Source: Mycobacteroides franklinii (lineage in GTDB: Bacteria; Actinomycetota; Actinomycetes; Mycobacteriales; Mycobacteriaceae). Taken from it: DNA of 64,000 bases. The position numbers were made by a program, and so were the translations under genes. The stretch is taken from contig NZ_MAFQ01000007.1 in assembly GCF_002013895.1 (NCBI RefSeq), forward strand, positions 186,001-250,000, given 5' to 3'. A model generated the notes under the pieces. It was not told the origin of the DNA. It made no database searches and worked only from the letters and a program-made list of their open reading frames with translations. This document shows, piece after piece, positions 36,731 through 46,300 of the stretch; position 1 is the first letter of the stretch, and each line of letters starts with the position of its first letter.

Positions 36731-37747
36731 CTAGAGAATCGGGCCATCCGGCGACTGCCCGGACGGGTCATCACCGAACTTGGCCTGTTCGGCCAGGAAT
36801 CGCTCGAACTCGCCAGCCAACTCGTCGCCGCTGGGCAGCTCCTCATCCCGTGCCAGCAACGAGCGGTTCTCCTGTGCCGCGACGAAGGCGTCGTACTGGC
36901 GCTCCAGTGCCTGGACCACCTGGGCCACTTCCTCGCTGCCTTCCACCTGATCGTTGATCTGGTTTCGTACCTTGGCGGCTGCCTCGGTGAGCTCCTGTAA
37001 CGGCAGATCCAGATCGCCGGTCCGCGCCACCTCCTCCAGCAGGCGTTGCGAGGCCTCCGGATAGTCGGTCTGCGCCAGGTAATGCGGAACGTGGACGGCG
37101 AAGCCCACCACGTCGTGGCCGTGCTGAGCCAGGCGGAATTCCAGCAGATTCGATGCGCTGCCCGGCACCTGGACCTCGTCGATCCAGCCCGGATGCTCGT
37201 CGAGCGTCTTACGGTCGTTGCCGTGCGCGGTCAGGGTAATCGGCCGGGTATGCGGAACGGCCATCGGAATGGCGCCCAACCCAATGGTCTTGCGCACGCC
37301 CAGCTGGTCGGCCAACAGCCGGATGGCGTTGACGAACCGCTCCCATTTCAGATCCGGCTCAAGCCCGGCCAGCAGCAGGAATGGCGTGCCCTTGGTGTCC
37401 TTGAGCGCGTACAGGTTGAGCTCGGGAGTGGCGTATTCGGTGAAGTGATCACTCTTGAACGTCATCACCGGCCGGCGCGAGCGGTAGTCCAGCAGGTCAT
37501 CGATCGCGAATGAGGCCACCAACTCGCTCTCCAGCGTGTTGCGCAGATGCGCTGCGGCCAACTTCACGGCATGGCCGGAGTCGGAGAAACCCTGTAGCGC
37601 GTGCACGAGAACCGGGCCGCGGCCATCGGCAGATGCCAGCTGCGGGCCCGGAAATTCCAGCTCGTACATGCTGGATGACCCGCTCGCGCGAAGACCGTCC
37701 TGGTCCGGCTTGTACGGCTGTGGCTCTGCGCCCTCATTGCTGTTCAT
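36731..37747 (-). CDS. PAC2 family protein (Rv2714-like)
   Basis: A 338-residue PAC2 (proteasome assembly chaperone 2-like) protein: VHALQGFSDSGHAVKLAAAHL, LLAGLEPDLKWERFVNAI and VPHYLAQTDYPEASQRLLEEV, then a helical C-terminus. Mycobacteria have a proteasome, but the role of this bacterial PAC2 group is not established. GGGAGG lies 7 nt before the ATG at 37747. Confidence 0.88.
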   Translation of the reverse strand: MNSNEGAEPQPYKPDQDGLRASGSSSMYELEFPGPQLASADGRGPVLVHALQGFSDSGHAVKLAAAHLRNTLESELVASFAIDDLLDYRSRRPVMTFKSDHFTEYATPELNLYALKDTKGTPFLLLAGLEPDLKWERFVNAIRLLADQLGVRKTIGLGAIPMAVPHTRPITLTAHGNDRKTLDEHPGWIDEVQVPGSASNLLEFRLAQHGHDVVGFAVHVPHYLAQTDYPEASQRLLEEVARTGDLDLPLQELTEAAAKVRNQINDQVEGSEEVAQVVQALERQYDAFVAAQENRSLLARDEELPSGDELAGEFERFLAEQAKFGDDPSGQSPDGPIL

Positions 37748-37884
37748 GGTTACGCCTCCCTTCGCGTCCTCGTCCCACCAGTGTCCCTTACCGGCAGGCA
37801 AACGGCGAATGTACCTATGGGCTCAACGGCCCAGGCGGGATGCGAATTCCAGGCGCGCAGCGTATTCGCCGAGCGCGAAATCTC

Positions 37885-39315
37885 TCAGGCCTTGAACTGG
37901 TTGAGTGCGCGAATCTTGTTCATCACATCGAGCGCGGCCACCTTGTATGCCTCCGAGAACGTCGGATAGTTGAAAACCGCGTCTACCAGGTATTCGACGG
38001 TGCCGCCGCAGCCCATCACCGCCTGCCCGATGTGCACCAGGTCGGTGGCATCGGAGCCGAAGATGTGCACTCCGAGCAGCTTGAGATCCTCGGTGGACAC
38101 CAGCAGCTTGAGCATGCCGTAGGAATCCCCGGCGATCTGACCGCGCGCCAGCTCGCGGTAACGCGAGATGCCCACCTCGTAGGGAATCGCATTCTTGGTG
38201 AGCTCAACCTCGGTGGCACCCACATAGGACACCTCCGGGATGGAGTAGATGCCGATCGGCTGCAGATCGGTCATGCCCTTCGACGGTTCGCCAAACGCGT
38301 GATAGGCCGCCAGGCGTCCCTGATCCATCGAGGTGGCCGCCAGCGCCGGGAACCCGATGACATCGCCCACCGCGTAAATGTGGTCAACCTTGGTCTGGAA
38401 ATTCGCGTCGACCCAGATCCGGCCGCGGTTGTCGGCCTCCAGCCCCGCCTTGACGAGGTCGAGCTGATCGGTCTGGCCCTGCCGTCCAGCGGAGTACATG
38501 ACGGTGTCGGCGGGAATCTGCTTTCCGCTCGCCAGCGTGGTCATGGTGCCGGAGTCGTTGACGGCCACCGCAGTGACCTCCTCACCGAAACGGAACGTCA
38601 CCGCCAGATCGCGCAGGTGAAAACGAAGGGCCTCAACGACTTCCGGGTCGCAGAAGTCGAGCATGGTGTCACGCTTCTCCACCACGGTCACCTTGGTGCC
38701 CAGGGCGGCGAACATGGAGGCGTACTCGATGCCGATGACACCGGCGCCCACGACGACCATCGACCCGGGAATGAAACGCAGATTCAAGATGCCGTCCGAA
38801 TCCAAGACGCGTTTCTCGTCGAAGGCCACCCCGTGTGGCCGGGCCGGATTGGTTCCGGTCGCGATGACGACGTACTCGGCGTGCAATGTGGTGCGCTCGC
38901 CGCGGGAGGGTTCCTCCACCACCACGGTGTGCTCGTCGGCGAAACGGGCGACGCCGCTGATCAAGTCGATGCGGTTGCGCAGCAGCTGCGCGCGCACCAC
39001 CTCGATTTCCTTGCGGATGACGTGCTCGGTGCGGGCCAGCAGGTCTTCCGGGGTGATGTTGGCCTTCACTCGGTAGCTCGCGCCGTACAGCTCGCGCTGG
39101 TTCATACCGGTCAGGTAGAGCACCGCCTCGCGCAGCGTCTTCGACGGGATCGTTCCGGTATTGGTGCAGACACCGCCGAGCATGTTGTCGCGTTCGACCA
39201 CTGCCACCGTCTTACCCAGCTTGGCCGCGGCAATGGCGGCCTTCTGTCCACCGGGGCCGGAACCGATGACGACGAGATCGTAGGTGGGGGTGTCTGCTGC
39301 CATGGGTGTACTCAT
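37885..39315 (-). CDS. sthA: soluble pyridine nucleotide transhydrogenase SthA
   Basis: About 476 residues: FAD site [17 protein letters not shown], then [18 protein letters not shown], where the second redox Cys of disulfide reductases is Thr, as expected for SthA; NAD site [15 protein letters not shown]; dimer interface at the C-terminus. It shuttles hydride between NADH and NADP. Start ATG 39315 or 39303; the frame continues upstream without family similarity. Same position as Rv2713. Confidence 0.93.
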   Translation of the reverse strand: MSTPMAADTPTYDLVVIGSGPGGQKAAIAAAKLGKTVAVVERDNMLGGVCTNTGTIPSKTLREAVLYLTGMNQRELYGASYRVKANITPEDLLARTEHVIRKEIEVVRAQLLRNRIDLISGVARFADEHTVVVEEPSRGERTTLHAEYVVIATGTNPARPHGVAFDEKRVLDSDGILNLRFIPGSMVVVGAGVIGIEYASMFAALGTKVTVVEKRDTMLDFCDPEVVEALRFHLRDLAVTFRFGEEVTAVAVNDSGTMTTLASGKQIPADTVMYSAGRQGQTDQLDLVKAGLEADNRGRIWVDANFQTKVDHIYAVGDVIGFPALAATSMDQGRLAAYHAFGEPSKGMTDLQPIGIYSIPEVSYVGATEVELTKNAIPYEVGISRYRELARGQIAGDSYGMLKLLVSTEDLKLLGVHIFGSDATDLVHIGQAVMGCGGTVEYLVDAVFNYPTFSEAYKVAALDVMNKIRALNQFKA

Positions 39316-39426
39316 ACGCCGGTTCGTCGAATCGTGCATGCCGTCCGCGTCACGGCGACGTGAACAGTTGTCCCAGCCGAATCTCGCGCGCGCCTCCTGG
39401 GACCCACGGTGTGCCGATGGCAGCAT

Positions 39427-40161
39427 GTGACCGTGACGGCATCGCGGCTGGTAGCGACGATGGTTGTGGCTGGATGCTGCGCGCTCACCGCTGCGGCGTG
39501 CACGCGTGCGGTCGACGGGTTGGCCGTGGAGCCATCGGGCGCCGCCTCGTCCCCGCTGCCGACCACCGCGACCGCAGCGCGGGCACCGGCGGGCCCGGTG
39601 GGCCCGCTGCTGCTGGCGCCGGCGGATTTCCCGCACCAATATCCCGCCACCACGCTGGATCCGGATGCGGCCGGTGTGGCGCTGCGCGATATTCGCGGTG
39701 TCCCCGATGCGGCCGCGGTCGCCCCAACGACCTGCGCGCCGGCGCCTCTTCCGGCGGTGCCCCAGGACGCGGCGGTGGCGGTGGGCGCCAACGAGTCCGA
39801 CAACTCGACCATCACGGTCGCGGTGCTGCGCGTTCCGCAGCCGCTTGCCGCGTACAAGTCTCAGCTGGAGCGGTGCACCTCGTTCACCTTCAGTGGTCCG
39901 GATCAGATCCAAAGCACCGTGACGGTGTCGGAGGCAGTGGCTCCGCCCATCAACGCCGATGATTCGGTCGCGATCAATCAAACGGTGGCACCCGCGGCGA
40001 AGGGTAGCGGCACGCAGACGACCATGTCGCTCATCGCGCAGATCGCCGATATACGAATCCAGGCCACCTACATGACATTTCAGGGTATCGAGCCCGACGC
40101 GGTGCTACTGGATCAGGCCTTCACGGCCGCAGTGCTCAAGGTGCACGACAGCGTCCGCTGA
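39427..40161 (+). CDS. secreted lipoprotein, sensor-domain-like
   Basis: About 244 residues: signal [20 protein letters not shown] with lipobox-like ending AAAC, a Pro/Ala-rich linker, then a globular part ([60 protein letters not shown]) that resembles the PknH-type sensor and DUF5642 lipoproteins of mycobacteria. GTG 39427 was chosen to begin the signal peptide. It overlaps the convergent racemase gene by 26 nt. Ligand unknown. Confidence 0.72.
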   Translation: MTVTASRLVATMVVAGCCALTAAACTRAVDGLAVEPSGAASSPLPTTATAARAPAGPVGPLLLAPADFPHQYPATTLDPDAAGVALRDIRGVPDAAAVAPTTCAPAPLPAVPQDAAVAVGANESDNSTITVAVLRVPQPLAAYKSQLERCTSFTFSGPDQIQSTVTVSEAVAPPINADDSVAINQTVAPAAKGSGTQTTMSLIAQIADIRIQATYMTFQGIEPDAVLLDQAFTAAVLKVHDSVR

Positions 40162-41227
40162 TCGCTGACTGCCGGTGCTCGATCTTGGTGACGAACGGCG
40201 ACGTCATCGCCCGCACGAGCGTGCCGTAGCCGACACCGAAGTCGATCTCGTCGCCGACCGCGATGGAGTGATCACCGAGGTCGACGACCAGGTGGTCGCT
40301 GCTCGTCCCGAGGATCGTGATGCCCTCGGGTGGCTGCAGGCCATCGGGGTCCACATCCTGGCGGCCGAGGGCCAGGATTGCTTGGTGCACAGTCGCGCTG
40401 CCGGTGCGGACCGGTGCCTCGCCGAAGGCCGCCTGAGCACGATCTCCCCAGGGTTGGGCCGGTTTCATCGCGACCTCGATGACCTCGGCGCTCAAGATGA
40501 AGGCGTCCGTGTGAAGGCCGGGGATCGGTGTCCGGTACAGCGGGTCGACACCGAGAAGGATGGCTTCGCCGAGGCGGAGTTCGTCGATCCGGCCGACGTC
40601 GTCGGTGTGCAGCGCCCAGTTCAGGTTCGCCGAGTTGCCGCCTGAGACGAGGTCGAGCGAGATCCCGTGCAGCGACTCGATGTCGTTCGCGAGCCCCGTG
40701 AGGATGCCCATGTTCCGGTCGTCGGGCACGACACCGCTCTGGCACGCGAGGTTGGCGCCGAGCCCGGCAAGCCGCAGCGAAGAGTGGCCGAGAACGGCCC
40801 GCACCGCCTCGGGGGCGTCGCCCAGTGCGATGCCCTCGCGCAGGTCACCTAGCTCGATCATGAGTACAACGGCATGTATCCGTTTCTGCCGGGATGCGGC
40901 CTGATCGAGCGCCGCCAGCACGACGGCCTCGGTATTCAGACTGATGTCGGCGACGTCAACGATGCGCGTCACCTGGCTGAGCATGGGCGAGCGGATCAAC
41001 GTGCGTAGCGGCAATCGGTCGAGGTCGGCCAGTCGTGCGAGGTTCGGTATCCGGGAATCGCCGAGGCCACGGGCGCCGCCGCGCAGCATTGCCGCGCCCA
41101 CTCCCGGCGAACCCAACACGGCCTTGGTGATGCCGGTGACCCTGATGCCGGCCCCGGCAAGCCGGTCAACCAGTATCCGCGTGTTCTGCTCGACCTTGTC
41201 CAGATCGGTCTCGAGCCGGAGCGTCAC
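40136..41227 (-). CDS. PLP-dependent alanine/ornithine racemase-family enzyme
   Basis: A 363-residue fold-type III PLP enzyme: VTGITKAVLGSPGVGAAMLRG contains the PLP-lysine (ITK), followed by LMIELGDLREGI, LVSGGNSANLNWAL (phosphate binding) and FGVGYGTLVRAM. This architecture is used by alanine/ornithine racemases and D-threonine aldolases. It overlaps the DUF1611 gene by 4 nt, so the two act together. DUF1611 proteins have been linked to D-amino acid metabolism, which fits a racemase partner; the substrate is inferred, not shown. Confidence 0.85.
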   Translation of the reverse strand: MTLRLETDLDKVEQNTRILVDRLAGAGIRVTGITKAVLGSPGVGAAMLRGGARGLGDSRIPNLARLADLDRLPLRTLIRSPMLSQVTRIVDVADISLNTEAVVLAALDQAASRQKRIHAVVLMIELGDLREGIALGDAPEAVRAVLGHSSLRLAGLGANLACQSGVVPDDRNMGILTGLANDIESLHGISLDLVSGGNSANLNWALHTDDVGRIDELRLGEAILLGVDPLYRTPIPGLHTDAFILSAEVIEVAMKPAQPWGDRAQAAFGEAPVRTGSATVHQAILALGRQDVDPDGLQPPEGITILGTSSDHLVVDLGDHSIAVGDEIDFGVGYGTLVRAMTSPFVTKIEHRQSAISGRCRAP

Positions 41228-42423
41228 ACCCGGGTCGTCGTGTCGGCCTTCCCCGCGCGCTTCCTCTCGAGCTTTCCCGCAAGCACCGGGAAGGCCGCCA
41301 ACACCATGTCGACCAGATCCGATGAGGGGCGTGTCAGCGGGTCTGTGACCGGGAGTCCGAGCTCCGAATGATGTTCGGAGATAGCATCTTTCAGCTCTTC
41401 GTCGGTCATTTCCTCATGATTGATCGTGACCCCGATGACGCGGGTGTCGGCGAACGCCTCGATCAGTGCGATCTCGCTGGCCGCGGTGGGCATCGTCACC
41501 ATCGGGAAGTCGCCGAGCACCTTGCGCTTGGGCGCGTGCTGGACGATCACGCCGGCCGGACGGCTGCCACGCAGGATGTGAGCCGATGTGATGTACGCGG
41601 GGTGGCTGAGCGCGCCCTGGCCCTCGACCACGATTACGTCAGGATCCTCGCCTTCGAACGCGGCGACGACTTGGTGCTCGACCTCACCCGAGCAGAACTG
41701 GGGGACCAGCGCGTCCAGCGCGACGCCGTACTTCCCGCCCTGGATCAGGGTGGTCTGACCGGTGCCGACCATGACCGCCTTGATGCCGCGCGCATTGAGG
41801 GCCTGAACTAGCAAGGTGGCGGTGGTGCGCTTCCCGATCGCCCCGTCCGTACCCAGGATCGCGATCCTGGGGCAGGTGACGTCGAAGATCCTGCCGGAGA
41901 ACAGATGCAGGTCGCGCTTGGCCTTCGGCTGGCGTACATCGGTGATGGTGACGCCGGCGATCACGGCTGCCGCCACGAACTCGGCATCGTCGTTGAGGAA
42001 CTCGTGCAGGCCGTTGATGATGTGCATCCCGCGGGCGATGCCGTCGAGCAGTACGAGCCGCTGCGCATTCGACAGCAGTCCGTCGGCGGGGGCCAGCCCA
42101 CAGATCAGGTAGTCCGGTACCTGACCGGCGTGGGCGATGGACTCGGCGAGCGAAGCCAGCACCGGGATGCCGTTCGCCGTGTCGTCGAGGAATTGCCCGG
42201 CGTCGACTCCGGCCCGCAGGCTGTCGATGACGCTGAGGATCTCGTACTTCTCCGAGTGCCGGACCAGGCCGTTGGCGGTCTTGCCGTCCTGCTCGCCGAA
42301 TTGGCCTTCGCAGTAGACGATTGCGGTGGAACCGGCAGGCATCGGCAGGGGAGCTGCCGGAAGGTTCCCTTCGCTCCGTTCGGACGCATGAAGAAAGGGA
42401 GTACCGCTTGCGAGTGAAGACAT
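41224..42423 (-). CDS. DUF1611 (DgcN-like) P-loop protein
   Basis: A 399-residue protein. The N-terminal half (IVYCEGQFGEQDGKTANGLV) is a Rossmann-like domain; the second has P-loop GTDGAIGKRTTATLLVQAL and VIVVEGQGALSHPAY. Recent reports place the DUF1611 member DgcN in D-glutamate metabolism with a racemase, DgcA. Here the partner is a PLP racemase instead. The Shine-Dalgarno (AGAGGA) lies within a hairpin (42430-42447), which may regulate translation. First gene of the pair. Confidence 0.82.
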   Translation of the reverse strand: MSSLASGTPFLHASERSEGNLPAAPLPMPAGSTAIVYCEGQFGEQDGKTANGLVRHSEKYEILSVIDSLRAGVDAGQFLDDTANGIPVLASLAESIAHAGQVPDYLICGLAPADGLLSNAQRLVLLDGIARGMHIINGLHEFLNDDAEFVAAAVIAGVTITDVRQPKAKRDLHLFSGRIFDVTCPRIAILGTDGAIGKRTTATLLVQALNARGIKAVMVGTGQTTLIQGGKYGVALDALVPQFCSGEVEHQVVAAFEGEDPDVIVVEGQGALSHPAYITSAHILRGSRPAGVIVQHAPKRKVLGDFPMVTMPTAASEIALIEAFADTRVIGVTINHEEMTDEELKDAISEHHSELGLPVTDPLTRPSSDLVDMVLAAFPVLAGKLERKRAGKADTTTRV

Positions 42424-42429
42424 GGGATC

Positions 42430-42447
42430 CTCTGAGAAGTCTCAGAG
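42430..42447 (-). promoter_or_regulatory. hairpin over the DUF1611 ribosome-binding site
   Basis: CTCTGAGA and TCTCAGAG are perfect 8-bp arms with 2 nt between. On the minus strand the right arm ends in AGAG of AGAGGATCCC before the ATG, so the stem would hide the Shine-Dalgarno. It could also be a protein-binding palindrome. The rest of 42448-42705 shows only TACCAT, a possible -10, and no gene. Confidence 0.5.
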
Positions 42448-42705
42448 AAGGCGACGGGATCGAGGCGGGGCGGTAAGCCCAACGTCCAACGAGTGGTCTG
42501 CCCTGAGGGTCGGCAAGATTACCGACACCTTGATGGTACCCGACCTGCGGTGACCGTCCCGCTTCCGGGCCTGCCCAGCACCGCTGACGCACTGCCATGG
42601 GTGCGTTGTCCACAGTTTCGTCCATATCCACAGATCCCCGGAGGCGCTGTCACGACGTGAGGTCGCCGTCGGCGCGATGACGGCCCTCGCTGTCACTGTC
42701 CGGCC

Positions 42706-43761
42706 ATGACATCACTGATTCCCGGGACCCCCGGCTTCCGACTGAACCGACCCGCCGCCCTCATCGCCGCCCTTCCGGCGATGCTGGGCTTCATTCCCGA
42801 AGATTCCCTCGTGGTGGTCACGCTCGCCGATGGGTTGGTTGAGGCGATACTGCGCAGGGATCTGCATGACCTGGACGATCCTGAGCACGCGGCTTTCGAG
42901 GCGTTGGGGGAGGTGCTCGGCCCAGGGCCGGCCGACGCAGTGATCGCCGTGGTCATCAGTGCGGTCCTGGACGATCTGGAGGCCGGCGGCATCATCCGTC
43001 GGCTCGCTAAACATCTTAATTGCCGGGGTATTTCGCTGACCGCCGGCCATGTGGTGGACCGGGTTGGCCCCGATGGATGGTGGCGGTGCTATGACGGATG
43101 CGGTGCCGGTGGGCCCGTCGATGATCCGCAGTGTTCGCCGCTGACAGCGGCCGCGGTGTTGGCGGGCAGGACAGTGCATCGGCGCCGAGAAGACCTCGTG
43201 GCATTGATTGCGCCCACCGACACTCGCCGCACCGCCGCCCTGGCTGAGGCACTGCGGCGCCCATTGCCGGTGCAGCGTGACGATGCGGCGGCGGACCGGC
43301 GTGCCGTGAATCGGATCGTGCGGGCGGCGTGCCAGGTGGCCGAATTCCGGCCACTCTCGAATCGAGAGATGCTCGCCATCGCGCGTTCCCTGACCGTCCT
43401 GCGTGTTCGAGACACGGTGTGCGCGTTGGCTGCCGGCGTGTTGGCCGCAGATGTGGAGCGGCTTTGGTTGGCGCTGAGTCGGCTATTGCCCGCACCCTGG
43501 CGCGCCGAGCCGCTGGTGCTACTGGGTTTTAGCGCATACACGCGCGGCGACGGACCGCTGGCGGGTGTTTCTCTGGATGCGGCGCTCGCGGCTCAGCCAG
43601 AGCATCGACTGGGGCAGCTGCTGCTATCGGCGCTGCATTCCGGGATGCGGCCCGCGGAGATCAGCACCCTGGCCGACACGGGATTCCGGCTCGGCCACGA
43701 GTTGGGAATCAGCCTGCCGCCCAGAGAGATTCGGCGGGTGGTTAGACCTTTTCGACCATGA
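42706..43761 (+). CDS. DUF4192 protein (Rv2712c-like)
   Basis: A 351-residue actinobacterial DUF4192 protein: FRLNRPAALIAALPAMLGFIPEDSLVVV at the start (in parts) and LGQLLLSALHSGMRPAEIST near the end, with many Arg-Ala helices. Function unknown. It overlaps the convergent ideR by 20 nt at the 3' ends, conserved with M. tuberculosis gene order. Confidence 0.85.
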   Translation: MTSLIPGTPGFRLNRPAALIAALPAMLGFIPEDSLVVVTLADGLVEAILRRDLHDLDDPEHAAFEALGEVLGPGPADAVIAVVISAVLDDLEAGGIIRRLAKHLNCRGISLTAGHVVDRVGPDGWWRCYDGCGAGGPVDDPQCSPLTAAAVLAGRTVHRRREDLVALIAPTDTRRTAALAEALRRPLPVQRDDAAADRRAVNRIVRAACQVAEFRPLSNREMLAIARSLTVLRVRDTVCALAAGVLAADVERLWLALSRLLPAPWRAEPLVLLGFSAYTRGDGPLAGVSLDAALAAQPEHRLGQLLLSALHSGMRPAEISTLADTGFRLGHELGISLPPREIRRVVRPFRP

Positions 43762-44428
43762 CGGCATGAGCCATCTCGTGCGGCAGCTCGACGCTCTCGT
43801 GACCGGGGATGATGATGATCACGCCGTCGGGGGAGGGCTCCACGGTGACGCGTGCGTTCGGCACGACACCGGCGTCCTTCAGACGGGACAGCAGGCCGGT
43901 ATCGGCTTGCACGTGCTCGGCGAGCCTGCGCACAACCACGGCGACCTGAGGGCCCGACGGGATGTCGGTGAGTCGTACCGCGCTGGCACTCTCGGACCGG
44001 TCGGCAGGCACACCGAGTTCGGAGAGCCCGGGAATAGGATTGCCGAACGGTGAGGTGGTCGGGTTGTTGAGCACCGTGAGCAATCGACGCTCGACGTCTT
44101 CGCTCATCACGTGTTCCCAACGGCATGCCTCGGCGTGCACGTCCTCCCACGGCAGCCCGATGATGTCCACCAGCAGGCACTCGGCCAAACGGTGCTTACG
44201 CATCACGGAGACCGCAAGCGCACGCCCCTTGTCGGTGAGCTCGAGGTGGCGGTCACCGGCGACGTTCAGCAGGCCGTCGCGCTCCATACGGGCCACCGTC
44301 TGACTGACCGTCGGGCCGCTCTGCTCGAGCCTTTCGGCGATGCGGGCCCGCAGCGGCACCACGCCCTCTTCTTCGAGGTCGTAGATCGTTCGCAGATACA
44401 TCTCAGTCGTATCGACAAGATCGTTCAC
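43742..44428 (-). CDS. ideR: IdeR, iron-dependent regulator
   Basis: A 228-residue DtxR-family repressor/activator. The winged helix is at 1-73; metal site 1 is His79, Glu83, His98; site 2 is Met10, Cys102, Glu105, His106; all are present. The C-terminal SH3-like domain (about 150-228) completes it. With iron it represses siderophore genes and activates storage genes. It sits downstream of sigB with a terminator between. It overlaps the DUF4192 gene by 20 nt. Confidence 0.97.
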   Translation of the reverse strand: MNDLVDTTEMYLRTIYDLEEEGVVPLRARIAERLEQSGPTVSQTVARMERDGLLNVAGDRHLELTDKGRALAVSVMRKHRLAECLLVDIIGLPWEDVHAEACRWEHVMSEDVERRLLTVLNNPTTSPFGNPIPGLSELGVPADRSESASAVRLTDIPSGPQVAVVVRRLAEHVQADTGLLSRLKDAGVVPNARVTVEPSPDGVIIIIPGHESVELPHEMAHAVMVEKV

Positions 44429-44475
44429 TACTCGCCCCTTACGGTCGTGCTCAGTCTACCGATCTACAACGCAAT

Positions 44476-44510
44476 TCGGGGCGCTGCGCTTCCATAACGC
44501 AGCGCCCCGA
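44476..44510 (-). terminator. hairpin between sigB and ideR
   Basis: Arms 44476-44488 (TCGGGGCGCTGCG) and 44498-44510 are perfect 13-bp complements with a 9-nt loop, beginning 19 nt after the sigB stop. It ends sigB and leaves ideR to its own promoter. Confidence 0.78.
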
Positions 44511-44529
44511 GGGCAGGGTAGTAGGTCAC

Positions 44530-45501
44530 CTAGCTCGCGTACGAACGCAGGCGCTCCGCGCGGTCACCGTGGCGCAGCTTCGTCATGACTTCGCGTTCGA
44601 TCTGGCGCACCCGCTCGCGGGACAGCCCGAACAGCTTGCCGATCTGATCCAGCGTGCGTGCCTGCCCGTCATCGAGCCCGTAGCGCAGCCGAATGACCTG
44701 CTGTTCGCGCTCGTCCAACGTGGCCAGCACGCTGCGCACATCCGAGTGCAGCAGCTCGGCGATGACGGCGTTTTCCGCCGACATGGCCTCGGTGTCCTCG
44801 ATGAAGTCACCCAGCGGTGCTTCCTCATCGGTCCCGACCGGCATGTCCAGGCTCACCGGATCCCGGCTGTGGTCCAACAGGTCGCCGATCTTTTCCACCG
44901 GAATGCCGGACTCCTCGGCCAGTTCCTCGTCGCTGGCTTCACGGCCGAGCCGCTGGTGCAGTTCACGCTTGATGCGCGCCAGCTTGTTCACCTGCTCCAC
45001 CAGGTGCACAGGCAGGCGGATGGTGCGGCTCTGATCGGCCATGCCACGGGTGATGGCCTGACGAATCCACCAGGTGGCGTAGGTCGAGAACTTGAAGCCC
45101 TTGGCGTAATCGAACTTCTCCATGGCGCGGATCAAACCCAGGTTGCCTTCCTGGATGAGGTCCAGCAGCGGCATCCCGCGGCCGGTGTAGCGCTTGGCGA
45201 GCGAGACGACCAGACGCAGGTTGGCCTCCAGCAGGTGGCTGCGCGCCGCGTTGCCCTCGCGCACAATCACCGCCAGATCCTTCTTGCGGGCCTCGCCGAG
45301 GCGTTTCTTGGTGTCGAGAAGGTGCTGGGCGTACAGCCCCGCCTCAATCCGTTTGGCCAGCTCGACTTCGTCCTCCGCGGTGAGCAGAGCAGTCTTGCCG
45401 ATACCGTTCAAATACACCCTGACGAGGTCGGCGGCTGGACTCTGAGCGTCCAGGTCTTCGGACTCGGTGGTGCGGGCCGGACGGGTCGTGGCGTTTGCCA
45501 T
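44530..45501 (-). CDS. sigB: SigB, alternative principal-like sigma factor
   Basis: A 323-residue group 2 sigma factor: region 1.2 ([16 protein letters not shown]), 2.3-2.4 ([19 protein letters not shown]), region 3 and 4.2 ([22 protein letters not shown]). It lacks the long basic N-terminus of SigA (56649). SigB serves the general stress response in mycobacteria. AGGAGG lies before the ATG and a SigE/SigH-type promoter is found upstream. Confidence 0.97.
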   Translation of the reverse strand: MANATTRPARTTESEDLDAQSPAADLVRVYLNGIGKTALLTAEDEVELAKRIEAGLYAQHLLDTKKRLGEARKKDLAVIVREGNAARSHLLEANLRLVVSLAKRYTGRGMPLLDLIQEGNLGLIRAMEKFDYAKGFKFSTYATWWIRQAITRGMADQSRTIRLPVHLVEQVNKLARIKRELHQRLGREASDEELAEESGIPVEKIGDLLDHSRDPVSLDMPVGTDEEAPLGDFIEDTEAMSAENAVIAELLHSDVRSVLATLDEREQQVIRLRYGLDDGQARTLDQIGKLFGLSRERVRQIEREVMTKLRHGDRAERLRSYAS

Positions 45502-45539
45502 CGCTGCCTCCTAGTTGATCCGTAAGTCTCATGTGTTGC

Positions 45540-45565
45540 AACGCCCGGTCGGCCCAGAAAGTTCC
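45540..45565 (-). promoter_or_regulatory. SigE/SigH-type promoter of sigB
   Basis: On the minus strand GGAAC (45561-45565), 18 nt, GTT (45540-45542) matches the ECF sigma consensus known at mycobacterial sigB. The -10 lies about 39 nt before the sigB ATG. Confidence 0.8.
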
Positions 45566-45648
45566 TGAGGTTCCCAAACGTCGCTGTCATTGACCTGCGG
45601 ATTTGTCGTCGGCAGCTGAGAATGTCCTGAGAATTGACATAGCTGTCC

Positions 45649-46041
45649 CTAAGACGGGCCGGCGGAGTCCTCTGGCGGGGTGTGCGGTAGCGGTGGAGAA
45701 GCGGGATCAATCGCTCTGCGCTCTGCGGTGGGGAAAAGCGCATGATGCTGGGTCTGAGGTCCGTAGCGGCGTGGCTCCTCGGCCTTCCGGGGAGGCCGGT
45801 CGTTGGCGATCAGCACCGCCATCCACGGCAGTGGGATGGAGGCGGCCAGAATGGCCAGCGATATCCACCCGTTGTGCCACACGCTGTAGGCCCAGCCGGC
45901 GCCGATGAGCGCCGGGAACCGGAACGCCATCAACGTCAGATAACGGCGTACCCGAGCGCGATGCTGGTCCTCCACGGAGACGGAGGCCGCGGTGATGAGT
46001 ACGGGTCGGCCGTCGTCATCGAACGACAGCTCTTTTCTCAT
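45649..46041 (-). CDS. DUF3099 membrane protein (Rv2709-like)
   Basis: A 130-residue protein with two helices (FRFPALIGAGWAYSVW and WISLAILAASIPLPWMAVLI), the DUF3099 layout, and a cytoplasmic Pro-rich tail. VLITAASVSVEDQHRARVRRYLT precedes the first helix in family members. Function unknown. Divergent from the DUF3039 gene. Confidence 0.85.
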   Translation of the reverse strand: MRKELSFDDDGRPVLITAASVSVEDQHRARVRRYLTLMAFRFPALIGAGWAYSVWHNGWISLAILAASIPLPWMAVLIANDRPPRKAEEPRRYGPQTQHHALFPTAERRAIDPASPPLPHTPPEDSAGPS

Positions 46042-46066
46042 ATGTCCAGGATGTCACAATGGAGGT

Positions 46067-46300
46067 ATGGACACGCAGACGATCGAGCGTCCCGACACCA
46101 CCGTCGACGAGAGCACCGATAGCGATACGCCGAAGGTCTTCCACTACGTCAAGAAGGACAAGATCGTGGAGAGCGCGGTCATGGGAAACCATGTGATCGC
46201 CCTGTGCGGTGAGGTCTTCCCGGTAACTCGCTCGGCCAAGCCCGGTTCGCCGGTCTGCCCCGACTGCAAGCGCATCTACGAAATGATGAAGAGGGACTAG
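46067..46300 (+). CDS. DUF3039 protein (Rv2708c-like)
   Basis: A 77-residue protein: VFHYVKKDKIVESAVMGNHV then IALCGEVFPVTRSAKPGSPVCPDCKRIYE, with Cys in LCGE and CPDC that may bind a metal. Function unknown. CACAAT ends 6 nt before the ATG, a leaderless layout; GGAGG is only 1 nt from the ATG, too close to act. Its TAG shares CTAG with the convergent yihY-like gene. Confidence 0.86.
   Translation: MDTQTIERPDTTVDESTDSDTPKVFHYVKKDKIVESAVMGNHVIALCGEVFPVTRSAKPGSPVCPDCKRIYEMMKRD

Noticed and set aside
41684..42631. Long 315-codon minus-strand frame
   Set aside because: It is the shifted shadow of the DUF1611 gene, rich in Arg and Gly, with no domain.
42448..42705. Riboswitch upstream of the DUF1611 gene
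   Set aside because: Short stems such as GTCGG/CCGAC exist, but no known aptamer pattern could be traced.
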